DNA of 64,000 bases from Brachypodium distachyon (GCF_000005505.3 NC_016134.3:16660624-16724623); one strand, 5' to 3'. Shown: positions 1 to 13,200, counted from the stretch's first letter. Notes: generated by a model from the letters alone, not told the origin. Program-made: numbers and translations.

Positions 1-3000
1 GGGAGAGATATCCTCATCTTTTGCACTACTATTAAGACGCAATCTTATATCATCATATTTGACCACAGACTGGGAGAGGCTCATGTATTGCAAATGGTTT
101 AGTGCCATGCGAATATCACCATGTACTCTTTCTGCAAGCTCTTCCATTGCATTCTAGCAGAAGAGAAAATCAAATATTAGCAACTGACCCTGAATAGCAA
201 TTTCGTATAATGAATATACATGGGCAAAGGAAACTATATGCGATTTAGTTTTGCATTAATTATGATATTCTTTATGGTTTCTTCAAGTTTTGGTCATTGA
301 TTAGAAGAACAAAACTCTGAGAACATACTGAACACACCTCTTGAGCTTGGATACCTTCTTTTCTGGCAATGTCCATCAACCTCTTACCCATCTGTTGAGT
401 ATAGAAATTAGAACCAAATCCAGAACAAAAACTTTTGTTTGTTCTGACAAGTACAAACAGTGGTAAGCCATTCACTTAATATATACTGGGAAAGATGGGA
501 AAATTAAACCAGGAAGAACATTTTTTTGCGGGGAAAAAACCAGGAAGAACATTCACTTAAAAAAGAAGGCTTATCCAATAATTAGGCAGAAATATTTAAT
601 GAGTGTAACCATGTTTTCTGTTGTTCAAAAAAACATTAAAAGGGGATTTGTATCCCAGATAAAATGAGTAGCAGCCAGCAAAGTAGGTTGCAACTGTCTA
701 GAAACAACAGGAGACCAAGAACAGAATGCCAGTTATCACAGTTAGCACTACAGGCAATAATAGAGTAACAAAGAAGAGTAAAAAAACTAATACTCCCTCC
801 GATCGGTATTATTTGTCTCAAATTTACCCAAATACGGATGTATCTATGTGTAAAAAGCGTCTAGATACATGTAATATTTCGACAAGTAATTCCGGCCGGA
901 GGGAGTAATAATTTTCATAAATCATTAGGATTGAATGTGGCATGAAATAACCTGCTGCTTTGTTGGTTTTCTGAAGTTGAGCAGCAAGCAGTAATTTACA
1001 AGGCTCTTCAGTTTCTGGCTATAACGGTCATTACAAATGCAAACTATAGGAATCTTGGATATCTTGATGCTCGCAATAAGATCAGCAACTCCACCTCTAT
1101 CACCAGCAGACATACCATCAACTTCGTCCATGACGAGTACAGCCTTAGGCGGCTTTGTCCTGTTAAATTGTTCCAAATTTTATATAATATAATATAAAAT
1201 AAGTGAAAAGTTCATGATATTTCCTGTTACCGACCGGTTGTCACTATAATTCAGAGTAGCATTGCTGATAAGCACTTTGATAGAATTTGATGTGCTCCCC
1301 CCAACACCTTTCTCGATCTTGGAGTCTGCTTTACCACGGCTATCACTTGCATTAACCTGTTATTACAATTAATAATCATGTAAATGTATGCCTCAAAGGT
1401 AAAATAAAGAAGAAATGGTTGCCTGAATAAATAATTGAAGCACGCAAGGTCATAGACACACCTCAATGGCCTGCAATCCAAGCATCTGACTGACAACCTT
1501 CGCAGTTGTAGTCTTACCAATTCCTGGAGGTCCACTCAGTAATACAGCCTTTTTAGCTCCACCATCAATCTGTTTCTTTCCTTTACCCTTTTGGGCAGAA
1601 TGAAGGAATTGCCCCTCCCAACTTTTCAACCAATCATGAAGTTGTTTAACCTACACACACACAAAATTCATTCATACTAAGTTGTGCATAGATTTATATG
1701 ACCAACACAACCAGAAGCAGAACTTCTCACCATTGATTGGTTGCCAACTATGTCGTTTGGAACTTTAGGTCGATATTTTTCGGTCCATTGTAAAGCACCA
1801 CGGTCAACAATCTTGGCCTTTTGGTAGTCTGTAGAGGCACTTTCTTTATTACTCTTTGAAGCAATACTTTTGTTGATGGTACTGACTTGATCAACAGCTG
1901 AAAATTCAAAATCAAGATATGCATAAGCATAAGCAATATGAGAAATGTCAACATCAAGAAAATTAATCGTAACAATAGATACAGTAATTGTAGGATCAAG
2001 CTAACATCCACAATGTTAAGAGTAGTAAGACAGAACAAACACGGAATCATGTGTAAGATTCATGCAATAAACTACTAAGATTATGTACAAGCTATCAAAC
2101 TATAGATGCATTGCATTTTAAAAGATTCTGGTTACCTCTTCTTTCAACTTTAACTGGGGAGCTCTTGGATGGTGATTTTTGTAGCTTTTCTGAAATTTTG
2201 TTCATTTCATGTTTGTTTACAGGAGGCTTTGCAGGCTTGGATTTCCGGATCATATCAAACAAACCATCTTCAGTCAAGAACGGGACACTGCAATAAGTAC
2301 GAGCATGTATGAAGACAGGACAACAAAAAAAAACTTACAACACATTTTCAAAATAAAGCTATCAAGCAATACCCAAGATCTTTTGCTTTGGTAGATTTCA
2401 CTCCACCAACGTCTTCATCAGCCAATAAGTAACTCTGTCAACAAGCAACGTCAACAATGATATAGGCCATTAACACTTACAGCAGCAAGTGTTACAGTAC
2501 TATACATACCGTCTTTTTACTAATAGAGCCAGTAACACGGCCCCCATGACGCTTTATCAGATCCCCCGCTTCCTCACGTTCAAGACTGCAAGTAACAGAA
2601 GATTACGATGGTTCACCGGCAGTATCATCTTAATCAGGGAAGTTGAAAATTGGAAGTGTTTGATAATTATGTGCATTGACTGTCGCAATATCATAAAACA
2701 AAGCACTTCAATATTAATGAACAAAGGCAAGCACCTGTCAAGAGTGCCACTTATGACAAATGTCAGACCAGCTAAACAGTCAGGGGCACCCTCTGGGACC
2801 TCCTACAGAACATGGAATAAACAGTTTACAGCTGAGCTTTTCAAACAAAAAAAATTGTGACAGAGTGAATGAAATTACCTTCTCCCCTTTGTGAGGAGGG
2901 TCCTTCCTTTCACCAAAATTCATGAAACCTCTCCCACCCCCTCCTCTTCCTCTTCCACCAGGAGTAGCTCCTCCTCTTCCACCCCTTCCCCTTCCAGCTG

Positions 3001-4276
3001 CTTTGGAAGTGGTCTTGTCATCTTCATCCATCCTGTCCTCCTCGCCATCATCATCAAGACTAGAAGTCTTCCCATGAGCTGTTCCTCTTCCTCCCCTTCC
3101 CCTGCCCCTTCCCCTTCCAGCTGCTTTAGAAGGGGTCTTAGCATCTTCATCCATCATGTCCTCACCATCATCATCATCAGTACTAGCCTTTCCATGAGCT
3201 GCTCCTGCTCCTGCTCCTCTTCCTCCCCTTCCCCTTCCCCTCCCTCTTCCCCTTCCAGCTGCTTTGGAAGGGGTCTTGGCATCTTCATCCATCCTGTCCT
3301 CATCATCATCATTAGATGCAGCCTTCAACTTCTTTGATGGTGGCGGCTTAACAGGAGTTTTCTTTTTCGAAGGTGACACAAAGTCATCATCGTCTTCATC
3401 CTCAAGAACTTTGTGCGCTGCCAAAGGCTTGACATCATCATCGAGTTCATCGCTGCTTTTCTGAAGTTTCCTTTTAGACAAACTGGTCTCAGTAACATCT
3501 GAATCTGTTTCTGTTTTGGGTGCGAAGTACTTGCTTGCCTTCCTTCTAGCTGAAGTATCTTTATCACCAGGCACCTGCAAGATCCAGTAATTAGATTACT
3601 GATTACATAAATGAATTGAGGGGCGTCAAATAATTAGTTGAGTGGAATACTACAGTATCATGGTGCACGACCAAACATGGAATATGGAAGCCCATTCTTG
3701 AGCTTCATAACCTTTATAATCATAATGTAGACCAAATTAAATCTAAAATCTTTCCATAGTCTGAATATAAGGACATTATCAATGGTTTGCACAAAAGGAT
3801 ATATATTGTCAATGTTGATTTGCAGAATAATTGATAATTTCGACGGGGCATGGATGATTTGCAGGAATTTCATTAATGATGTAAATGAATAGGTATCACT
3901 GAGCAAAACTACATCCTGGACCACAAAGACAGCCCCTCAAGAAAACAAACTAATCAAGGAGACCCACAAAAACATCCAAAAGAATGCGGAACAAGAACAG
4001 GATCTGCATTCTACGTACCTTAGATGGCGCCGCCTTCTCCGGAATGCTGAGCACAGGCTTCTTCGCCCCAGTCGCACCCGCAGACGCGCCGGAGGGCTTG
4101 GCCGCACCAGCATTCTTGTCGCACGGCTTCATGAACCATTTCCTGATATCCGACGACTGCGCCACAAGAAACGCAAAGGGGGACTCAGCCAAGAACTCAC
4201 GGACCCAATCAGGAACCGTTCCGCATCGAATCAAGAACCCTCCGTAGAGGAAGGGACCCAAGAAAGAACTCACCAT
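1..4276 (-). CDS. RFC1: Replication factor C subunit 1 (clamp loader large subunit), 3' end outside window
   Basis: RFC1 is the large ATPase subunit of the nuclear RFC complex that loads PCNA onto primer-template junctions. Thirteen exons were read: 4274-4276, 4019-4156, 2879-3574, 2735-2802, 2510-2585, 2373-2434, 2136-2287, 1731-1897, 1462-1650, 1235-1356, 952-1159, 338-391 and 1-153. They total 2088 nt (696 codons) in one frame, with GT/AG borders throughout. Residues 2-10 (SSDIRKWFM) match the N-terminal DIRKxF PCNA-binding motif of RFC1. Next come an acidic and RG-rich tail, a BRCT domain at about residues 284-360, Walker A GPPGIGKT at about 494-501, Walker B DEVDG at about 569-573, and the start of the lid and collar region (ERVHGDIRMALNHLQYMSLS). 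Plant RFC1 is about 1000 aa, so roughly the last 300 residues are missing. The first exon contributes only the ATG. Family assignment is very secure; individual splice borders are a little less so. Confidence 0.96.
793..905. repeat. Stowaway (Thalos-like) MITE in an RFC1 intron
   Basis: A 113-bp element has terminal inverted repeats CTCCCTCCG / CGGAGGGAG and is flanked by a TA dinucleotide on each side (791-792, 906-907). Inside it carries the typical GTATTTGGG-like and TAGATACAT segments of grass Stowaway elements. It is non-coding and lies in the intron between the exons at 338-391 and 952-1159. A near relative occurs at 31431-31550. Confidence 0.9.
2930..3310 (-). repeat. Coding tandem repeats: three MDED-K-SKAAGRGRGRG blocks in RFC1
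   Basis: Within the largest RFC1 exon, three imperfect units pair an acidic stretch (DDD..DRMDEDAKTPSKAAG) with an RG/RGG tract. The SKAAG boxes lie near 2989-3030, 3112-3153 and 3252-3292, spaced 124 and 139 bp. The minus (coding) strand is strongly purine-rich, which explains the long serine/leucine-rich shadow frames on the other strand. Such RG tails are expected to bind nucleic acid; here that is inference. Confidence 0.85.
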
Positions 4277-4747
4277 CTCCAATGAGGGAGAAAAACCCGG
4301 ATCTTTCCGGGCCCCGGAGCGCGAAGAGATCCGAGACTCGTCGGTTCTTGGCTCAACCGATGGAGGCGGCGCCCCTCTACCTCTAGGGTTTTAGAGGGGG
4401 ACGCGCGCCCTGGCTTCGTCCGCCCTCGCGTGGGGGCCCTAGGGTCTTCGCGTCACTGGCAAGACGGGGGAGGGGAGAGGATGCGGCGGGGGTGCGCGCG
4501 CGAGCGGCGGCGCGGTTTTGGTTTCCTTGGTGGGAGGGAGGCTGGATGGTGGTTGTCGGGTGGAGCGGCGCGCGGTTCTCTCAAGGCGGGGGCTTGCGGT
4601 GGAAGGAGAGGTCGTGGCCTCCTGGGGCCGTGGGTCGTTTCTCCTTTTCGTGACGGCAAAATGGGATAAAGGACTACGGAGCATGTACTTGAAAAAAAAC
4701 GCAAATGGCTCAAAGTGGAGACTCTTCCTAAATCTTTGCTATTTCAG
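4277..4747 (-). promoter_or_regulatory. 5' UTR and proximal promoter region of RFC1
   Basis: GC-rich sequence upstream of the RFC1 ATG. A telo-box (AAACCCTA on the minus strand, 4384-4391) lies about 110 bp upstream of the ATG, a motif common in plant S-phase and translation genes. I see no clear TATA box or E2F site. Frames in 4430-4900 are low-complexity shadows. Confidence 0.5.
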
Positions 4748-5413
4748 GCGCATACCTAAACTTGGCACCGCATATCACGCTTGGTCCAAATCTCGTCCGC
4801 GCTCAAATTTTCGGCTACGTAGGGTTTTTTTTTGCAATTTTGCCTTCAGAATTTTCGCACTTAACCCCCGCACCCGCGGCCTCGCTTTGCCTGTAGCTTA
4901 AATTCCCAATTCTACCTCCATTTGGGCGAAATCCCTAGCCCAGTCTTGTTCCTCCGTCGCCGGTCCGGCCCCATGTCCAGTCCGCCCCCTTCACCGGTCC
5001 TCCTCCGTAGCCGGTCCAGCTGCGGGGGACCAAGGGCCGGCGACGACAGAGGCAGACGGGCGACGGAGGAGGACCGACGAAGGGGGCTGACCGGAAACGG
5101 AGGCGGACCGGCGACGGAGGAGGACCGGCGAAGGGGGCGGACCGGACATGGGGCCGAACCGGCGATGGAGGAACAAGACTGGGCTAGGGATTTCGCCCAA
5201 ATGGAGGTAGAATTGGGGATTTAAGTTACAGGCAAAGCGAGGCCGCGGGTGCGAAGGGAAATGGAGACAGGGGATTAAGTGCGAAAATTCTGAAGGCGAA
5301 ATTGCAAAAAAAAAACCTGCGTTGTCCAGGTCAGCAGCCTACGTGGCCGAAAATTTGAGCGCGGACGAGATTTGGACCAAGCATGATATGCGGTGCCAAG
5401 TTTAGGTATGCGC
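4748..5413. repeat. Large imperfect palindrome (foldback/MITE-like), about 666 bp
   Basis: The left arm begins GCGCATACCTAAACTTGGCA at 4748 and the right arm ends with its reverse complement at 5413. The arms match through an ATTTTCGGC-CTACGT stretch, a GCAATTT..CCTTCAGAATTTTCGCA block, and a segment reading MGEIPSPVLFL on both strands (from 4922 plus and 5200 minus). The arms are about 250 bp and the GC-rich centre is itself partly self-complementary. No convincing target duplication was found. It lies about 470 bp upstream of the RFC1 start codon. It is probably a foldback or MULE-type MITE; no protein is assigned. Confidence 0.8.
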
Positions 5414-7895
5414 TTTTTCAATTCGCAAGTTGTAGGACTAAACTGTACATCGGTGCCAAGTTGTAGGACCCGCCATGCAATTTCCTCTTCCTCTTGCGTC
5501 CGTGGTAGGCTGTAGGCTCATACGTCAAACTCCACTAAATTACCATCGCAGATCGTCCGCGCCTCTCTTCCCCGCCTCCGAAGAACGCCGCCGCCCCAGC
5601 CCTCGTACTCAAGGAACCGCCGACCCCACCCACACACACGCACAACAGCGGCGACCCTCTACCCCTCTTTCTCCGGCCGCCGCAACGGCACCGGCGGTGG
5701 CGAGCTCCTCCTCATCGGCAGCCCCTGCAGAGCATGGCTAGCATGCTCGCAGCAGGCTCCAGTCGGCGCGCTTGGCGCCGGACTCGAGATCCAATCGTCG
5801 CCCCATTCTCCCTCTCCATCACCGCCGCCACCCTCCTTCCCTGCGCGTGCAGCCTCCGCCCACATCCGCCTCCGCCGGCCAAGATCCATGGACGGCCCGC
5901 CGCCGGCCTCCGCCCGCTGCCCCTGCCCCCGCCCTCCTCCTCATCCAGCCCACCACGCCCCGATTCCCGATCTTACTCTCCTCCTCTTTTGCCCCCGCGA
6001 CACCAGATCTCGCTGCGAGGACCACAGCCTGACCGAGCGTTGCCCTAGGGCGGTGGCGGCGCGCGGCCCGACCGAAGCCAGCGCTCGTGCGGCTGAAGCC
6101 ATCGCGGACAACCCCGCCACCCTCCCCGCCACCGCTGCCTCCACCATGGACGATGCAGAGGAAGAAGACTAGGCGGTGTGCGGAGCAGAGAAGCAGGACG
6201 GCGACCTAGACCGACCTCTCAACCATGGTGAGCGCCACCCCCTTCCTCTTTTTTCACCTCCATCCGTGTGTTCTTCCCCGCGAGTTCCCATACAAGTGGA
6301 GAAGAAAATGAAGAGACAAGTTTCTTTTGTCATCTAATTTTGATGCCAATTAATAAAGTGCCAATCATATGATCTACATAAATTCGTATATTAATTCCAC
6401 AAAGAATTTAACCATTGCTGCACCAAACGCATAGCAATCAGAGTTCAGTTTCAGTATACGGAACAAAAAAAGGGTCCAGAACAACTGCAATCTGAGTTCA
6501 GTTTGAGAATACGAAACCAAAAAAAAGGGTTCAGAACTTGTAGATTTCATAGATTAATGAAACTAACTTCTTATTCATCGCTGCATAAAAAAACTGCAAT
6601 CTGCAATCAAGAAACTATATACTAACAATTCGATTGGGTCAGTGTGATGTGAGATAGTACGATCTGAGTTCAGTTTCAGTATATGATACAAAAAGAGGGT
6701 TATACAATACACATTTAATTTGGCATATGTCTGTATTTTTGTGTGTGCTAAGTTCAGTAATATATATTGTTGGTTAATGAGATTTCTAAGGTTCCACTTG
6801 ATTCAAAATTTTGAAAATTTTCTACTAGAGACTTGTTATTGTACTCGATTTTAGTGGGTATTTCACTTTTTATATTGCACACTACATGTTCGTCGGTAAG
6901 TAATTGCGGATGGGCATTGATTAGGTTGTAGGTACTCATCCAATTGGTTTCAGAATTCGGGGTGAAATATGGATCTGCAGGAACCAATTATGAATGATTT
7001 GTTGAAGGTAACTCATGGATGTGGGTTTTATCCATGGATTGTGCACTGGGCTAGAATATTACAAAAAAGAAAAATCAGTGCACATGTGTTTATCAAATTA
7101 TGGGGAACAGTATAATATCTCAACATCCAGTTTTTCTGTTTTTGGAGCAATGTTCAACATCCAGTTTTTGTTTTTTGTTTTTGGATCAATGTTCGACATC
7201 CATTTTTTCTGTTTCTCTGCTGTTGTTGAGAAGCTGCTATTTCAGGTCAGAATGGTAAAGTGCTTCTTGAAGTCATTTTTTCTGTTTCTCTGCTGTTTCT
7301 TGTCCATGTAAAGATCAAGGTAACAAAGGCATACAATTAGTTCATTGTTGCTAAGTCATTCATATGTAGATAGTTTAAACCGCTAGACAAAATAATCATG
7401 CTTCTAATTTCTTCTAGGTCTTGCTTTCTGAACAGATTGTACTGAACAAGGTACGGTGGTCGGAAGTCATTCCATGTATGTTCAAAATAACCCGGCCTAC
7501 TGATGATTTTGATAATTTTAGCTTTGTTTCAAGTTCAAAATGATGATTTAGAGGATGTAGAACGCACGGCTTGGTATGTCATCTTGTTAGGCGACACGAC
7601 AGAGTTAATCAAAATAGATAGCTATGGTCTGTTTCAATATTTGTTAAAGACAACTATGCTCTATTCAAGTATTTGGAAATGATTAATTGCAATGAGATGT
7701 TCTAAGTGCTTTTTTGTATTAGCACAACTGTGTTTATCAGCGAATGCTTGGAGACTTGATTTAGTGCAAGATTCAGATATTGAGATGTTACTGTATCGAC
7801 ACCGAGATGAGATATCATTTTGCATGAACTTTATTCTTAGTATTTCTTTTTACAAATATTTTTGATTCCGTAGCAACGCACGGGCTTTTGACTAG
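5414..7895. other. Intergenic; GC-rich ORF-like block then AT-rich DNA with a possible Helitron 3' end
   Basis: 5470-6240 is very GC-rich with overlapping proline/arginine-rich frames that look like chance. It ends in ATGGTGAGC (6225), which resembles an exon-donor junction, so part of it could be a captured first exon. 6240-7860 is AT-rich without a convincing frame. 7866-7895 reads TCCGTAGCAACGCACGGGC followed by TTTTGACTAG before a T. A CCGT/ACGG stem near a terminal CTAG fits a Helitron 3' terminus. I could not find a matching 5' TC end. Confidence 0.35.
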
Positions 7896-9589
7896 TAAAA
7901 GAAGATAAGACTGTTTTTGGTTGTAGTATATTTTTTTTTTAGTATTTATTTTTAATTAGGTTTGTTTAATACTCATGTGAGCACTGGTAGCAGAAAATAC
8001 ACCAAGAAAAATAACATGGACCGCACAAGAGAAAAGAATTTTCTCTGCCGATGTAACATTTTCTCAAAAGATGACCGTAAAAATTAAGGTCCACCAAAGG
8101 GCTAAACATTTGAAGCTGGGTTTAAACGGGAGCGTTCATCCCCCATTGATCCTCACATCAAATTTATTGATATCTTCATCTCGTCTCTCCCTCTATGCAA
8201 ATCTAAAACTCCTTAATTCTCCTACCAAACATTAGGTTGGAAGTCATAGTGAGCAAACTATTTTGTGCGGTGGGACCAGAGGAGTTGAGCAGCAGAAAAA
8301 GAGCTCGTGGGGAGAAAGAAGAAGGCAGATAGACTCGCGGAAGGATGAGGAAAAGGGAAGGGACATAGAGGGAAAAAAAAGAAGGGTTGATTAAAAAGCG
8401 TTGATCTTGACACCATGTCAAAAGAGGAACGGGTGCCTGTCGAGGGAATGCCTCTTTGTAATATACCCTGAGGCACACACCCTAACCCCTCCCATGGGTT
8501 CCTTGCCACAACACTGGAGAGGTACATCGTTGATGCGGGTGACAAGTGTTTTTGTCACGTGACTAGCACCTTCGATACTTGCAGGCGTAAGCCCTGAGGT
8601 TTTCAGCAGGTAAGTCTTATTGTACCAACGGTTCCCCGTGGTTAATTTCTTTCGGTTCCAGCCTGACTGTCCCCCCCCCCCCCACATGGTTCCTTGGGTT
8701 ACCTCCAAGATATATGTAATGAGCTCGCTTCAATTTGTGAGGATTGCGCAACGGATGCCCGGGCGATGTGAGGTCTATCAGAGCATGAGGGCAAGGAAAA
8801 TGGATGGTTGAAGGACACGTTGACTAGGATATAAGCAACATCTGAGGGAGATGAAGGCAGTGATGAGAAGCAACAGTACAGGACGAGGAATGTAAACAGT
8901 TGGTAGGAGATATGTGGTGTTCGTGCTATGAGATTAGGATGCGAACCCACATTGTGGGTCATGTCTCTGTTGTTCATTCCTTCAGTGATCTAACTCGAAC
9001 CCAATCAATTAGCATCTTCTCTTTCTCTTCTAATCTCGATGCAAGGAAGAGGGGATTCTCGCTGCCACGTCAAAATAGAGTTCAACATGGTCCTTGTGAA
9101 TACATGATTGACCGCATCAAGCTAGCTTTTAAACTACATGAAGTTCAATGGATTGAGAGAACTTGTACTTTTGTAACCTAACTCGAACACATATAGTTAA
9201 AGCACTTTTGTACCCTACCCTCGCCCCAACCCTGGTTTAACCCCTCCACCCCCAAAGCATTTTCGCGCAAAGGCGGTTCTTACCAATCAGATGAAATATA
9301 AGGAAGAAAAATATGGGACACATACCAAAAAGAGGTGAAAATAAGCATTTTTCGCTGAGCAGTTGTCATACAGTCATGCGTACCGTTTACAATGAGAGCC
9401 TGATTACCACATGGCTTATGCGAATTAGAGCCATGGAAAGGCTCGAAAAGCCCAACAAAAAAAATTGCAAGCTACAGTACATCTACTATATATTTAAGAG
9501 AAAAGTTCAATTTAATGTTGAAATTACATACACACAGGGAAACAAAACAAAAATAGCATCGAATTAGTGTTTATTCAATTAGGTACTTA
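7896..9589. other. Intergenic sequence, nothing recognised
   Basis: No frame gives a recognisable protein. A C-homopolymer of about 14 bases sits at 8670-8685. The frames at 8203-8977 lack splice context or domain similarity. It may be old repeat DNA. Confidence 0.4.
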
Positions 9590-9795
9590 CCCCGTTCCAA
9601 AATATAAGACACATAATTTTTATTCAAGCTTAGCGTAAAAAATTCAAATGAATAAAGCATGAAAATATATTTAATGATAGGTCTAGTGATCTTGATTTGG
9701 TATTTTAAATGTCTTTGGTTTTTCCTATAAATTTGGTCAAATTTGAACATTTTGGCAGTCAACAAAAGTTATTCGCATTATACTTATATTTCGGT
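9590..9795. repeat. Degenerate mariner/Stowaway-type MITE
   Basis: It begins CCCCGTTCCAAAATATAAGA and ends in CTTATATTTCGG, the eroded inverted ends of the grass CTCCCTCCGTTCCAAAATATAAG MITE class. The inner AT-rich TTTGGTCAAATTTGAACATTTTGG segment is also typical. Its outer ends are lost. Confidence 0.65.
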
Positions 9796-10252
9796 ACAGA
9801 TGTACGTCGTGGGATCGCTGTCAATTTTTATCTAAAACTTTCTTGTCGTCTTTAACTTCTAGTGACTACTTTTTATCTATTCAAGCCGGTATGTCCATAA
9901 TGACTAGCTGATGTACGAAACTCAAACCCATAATTAACTATTAAGGTAAAGGGGGCATTGGAATATCATCTTTTAAACACAAAAGAATCCACAAGTTGCA
10001 CGCGGTGCCCTGCAACGATCCTAGGATGTCCATTCACTTACAAATTCAATATACACAGAATTCAAAAAATTTAAACATGGAAGAAATTATCAAACAATAT
10101 ACATGGCAATGACAAGCTGGAAAAAGAAGAGATGTCTACTCCAGAAAAACAGTATTTCCATGGTACCTTGAGCAATTTAACTTTCCATGAAGCACACACC
10201 TCACTATTCACAGGACTGCAAGAAGGATGAAACGAACAAAATGCGCAACCAG

Positions 10253-13200
10253 TCAACCTTGGACCGGTACTTCATTTGAAGTGGCCAGAGGAGCAGCAAG
10301 ATCAGGTCCTGCCGCGTCTTCAATACTGTGCTCAGCAGCAAGCCCTTCTGTGGTGGAAGGTTCTGCAGCGGGGATTTCGACTGGGTTGTCTTGCAACTGC
10401 TCTACCTTCGCTCTCGAAATTCTAGGCTTTGTGCCTGAGGTTTTCTGCTTTGTAGCAAGGGGTCTTGTTTCAGCCTTTGCAGTGCCAGAAGCTGGGGATG
10501 GAGCTTTTGTGACCGACCTCTGGACAGGTTTCCTAGCAGGAACCTGAGGTTTGTTGTTTTCAGCACCTTTGTTTACCTTGGCCGAATTAGTTGTGCTCCG
10601 AGGGCTCTCACATGCGACAGAGCCATCTGCAGAAGCAGCAGCAGCAGAACTGGCTGGCTTGTGCCGACCAAGCTTTGGTGACCTAGCACGTGTTGGCGCG
10701 ATCTGGAAAAGGCCATGAAACATAATATCAGGATGCCATGTTTACTAACATGACAAGGCAACTTTGTGAAGGAACAATATATACAGGAAGCACTTTAAGA
10801 ACCTATAAAACCTAGGAGATATACACAAGGAAAAAGCAATTGAAGGTCAATCAATAAGAAACTCAATGATCAATATTAGTTTATAAATCTGTTATTAGAT
10901 CCTGAAAGATTTGTAACCTAGATTAGCAAGAAAACTCTCGACCCCATATTCCAAACAGTTTGTCAGACAAAATCATGAGAACTACTGAATCAGTACGGTA
11001 GAGCCCTAAAAGTTGTATAAAGATAGATATGTATCATGAGACACAATTTTCATGCTGCAGTGCTGCACCCAGTACACTTGTGCTGATCCAGTCAATTCTA
11101 TATTAATGTCTGAAATTTAATCACGAGGAATGCAGATAGATGTGTTAGGTCCTATCTATGAACTAGCAAACATTAAAAGATACTCTTGGCATGTGTGTAG
11201 AAGTAATTATTAAAATTTGAAATGAGCAAGTATGAAACGGAAAACAATCAAAGAAAGAGAGCCAACACAACTAGATGAGGAAGCCCTCCGAGAAGTGTTA
11301 ACCAATGAAGTTATTTCATACAGACAGGGAATGTGATCGAACTTAACAAGCATTTTAAATTAACTAGCATACCCATTTTGATTGCTATACCTAAATTATA
11401 CATTTCAACTAATTTTCTGTTGATTGAGTCTTAAAAAGAAACACTGACTAAATAGAGTGTATTGCAGAACATATAACTTAACTGAACTAAAGCACAACTT
11501 AAATTTGCTAAGAGCTAATTGTCACATCTGAATTACTTGTTGAAACACCGGCATTTCAAAACAGAGGCAGCAAACAAGGAGTCAAATGCATCAGTGCATT
11601 TTGGAATAGAACACATCCAGTTTTCTGGTTTCTTAACATGATTTCACTTATCCATCTTCTCTAACAAGTAAACCAAAAAAAGCATGCTGCAAATAGAAGT
11701 ACGAAACATGTTCCAGTTGCAATTTCTGGTATCATCCCTGTACTTTAGGGGTAGTTAATTTTGTTATGCAAGATTTCCTGGCAAGTACTCATATAATCAG
11801 CTTCTCTAATAACACTAGCATTTTGCAACAGGGCACATTCTAACATTTCTTCTGGAACTGCAAGCCAGCAATAGTCAATCAGTAAAACCTCTTCATTATT
11901 TTAACAACAACAACTAGAACCATACTAAGCATTCTTTATCCTATGAGGAGAGTACTCACAAGTCACACCGCCCACCAAAGCTTATCAAACCATATGTCAA
12001 TCTTGTTTTCAAATAATAAAATAGGATGTGATTGAATCATATGAAACTATTTGTGTTGGAAAAAATCAGCAACCTCAGTAGTAAAGTAAATCGACATAAG
12101 TACCTTTTTCAACTCAACTTTTGGAGGCTGCTCCTTGTAAAAGCTTGGCATAGGTGCTGCTTTAAATGTCAGGCTCTTCCTAAGCCGTTTAATTTCTGCC
12201 TCTTGGCTCTCCTGAATAATAATGAACCAATTCTCAGAATAAAAAAACATACAAACATTCAGAAGGTTTTATTTAAACAATACGAAATCGGCTCTCACCT
12301 TAGATTTTTCCTGTAAATTAGTTTGTTCAAGCTCCTTGGCATGAATTTTCTCTTCAAGTTTTTTTAAGAACTGAAAAGCACAACTTATGCATGTTAAGTA
12401 AAAGAGACGAACATACATGAAATAAAAATATTAAATAACACAATGCCTTGGACGAAATTTAATTACCTCCTTGCGCTTCTCGGCACGCTCCTCCAATCGG
12501 AAACTAAAACCAGCAGCAGCACTCTTGCGTTGAGTATTGGTGCTACTGCAATACAATACGAAACAACAGCCTCTCACATTAATACCAAAGGAAAAATAAA
12601 TAAATGAGCAATAGTTATGAAAAGGGAAAGGGCTTTACGATGTCGTGGAGTGCACATCATCCTCCAATTTTGCTGGAAGCGACTGCCGGAAAGATTTAGT
12701 AGTGTTCTCATTTGACCTGTTAAGGAATGCAAAACCATTTCAGACTAAGCAAACAATAAATCCTGAATTAATTTTTTTTCTTCATTTGATCAATTAATTT
12801 AAGATCACACTGGACTGAAGCCTTGATTTTACAGCACAGGGTAAACAATAACTGAAATAAAGCACGAAAAGATGGCCTAAAATGCAGGTTGGTATCAAGA
12901 CTCACTCTTGAACTTCAGAAGCATCATTTGGAGTCGAGTCCACAGATTCAGGCTTGATAGGCTAAGCCAACGAAAATCAAAACCAAGTTCAGTGCAATGC
13001 AACTGAAAATCTACAGGCTTTCGACTTCAAGTAACAGACTAATTGAGATCCACGCTTACCATGGAACGACGAGTGGCAGCTGGCGTCTGGGACGAATTCA
13101 CCTTCTTCTCCGTTCCCCGCCCTGCAATTGGAACGCGATTCTGTAAGCAAACCCAACATGAACCGTCACCAAGGCAACTGAAGAACAAAACCGAAAACTA

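Noticed and set aside
2891..3464. Plus-strand Ser/Pro-rich frames opposite RFC1
   Set aside because: They are shadows of the purine-rich acidic/RG repeat exon of RFC1 on the minus strand.
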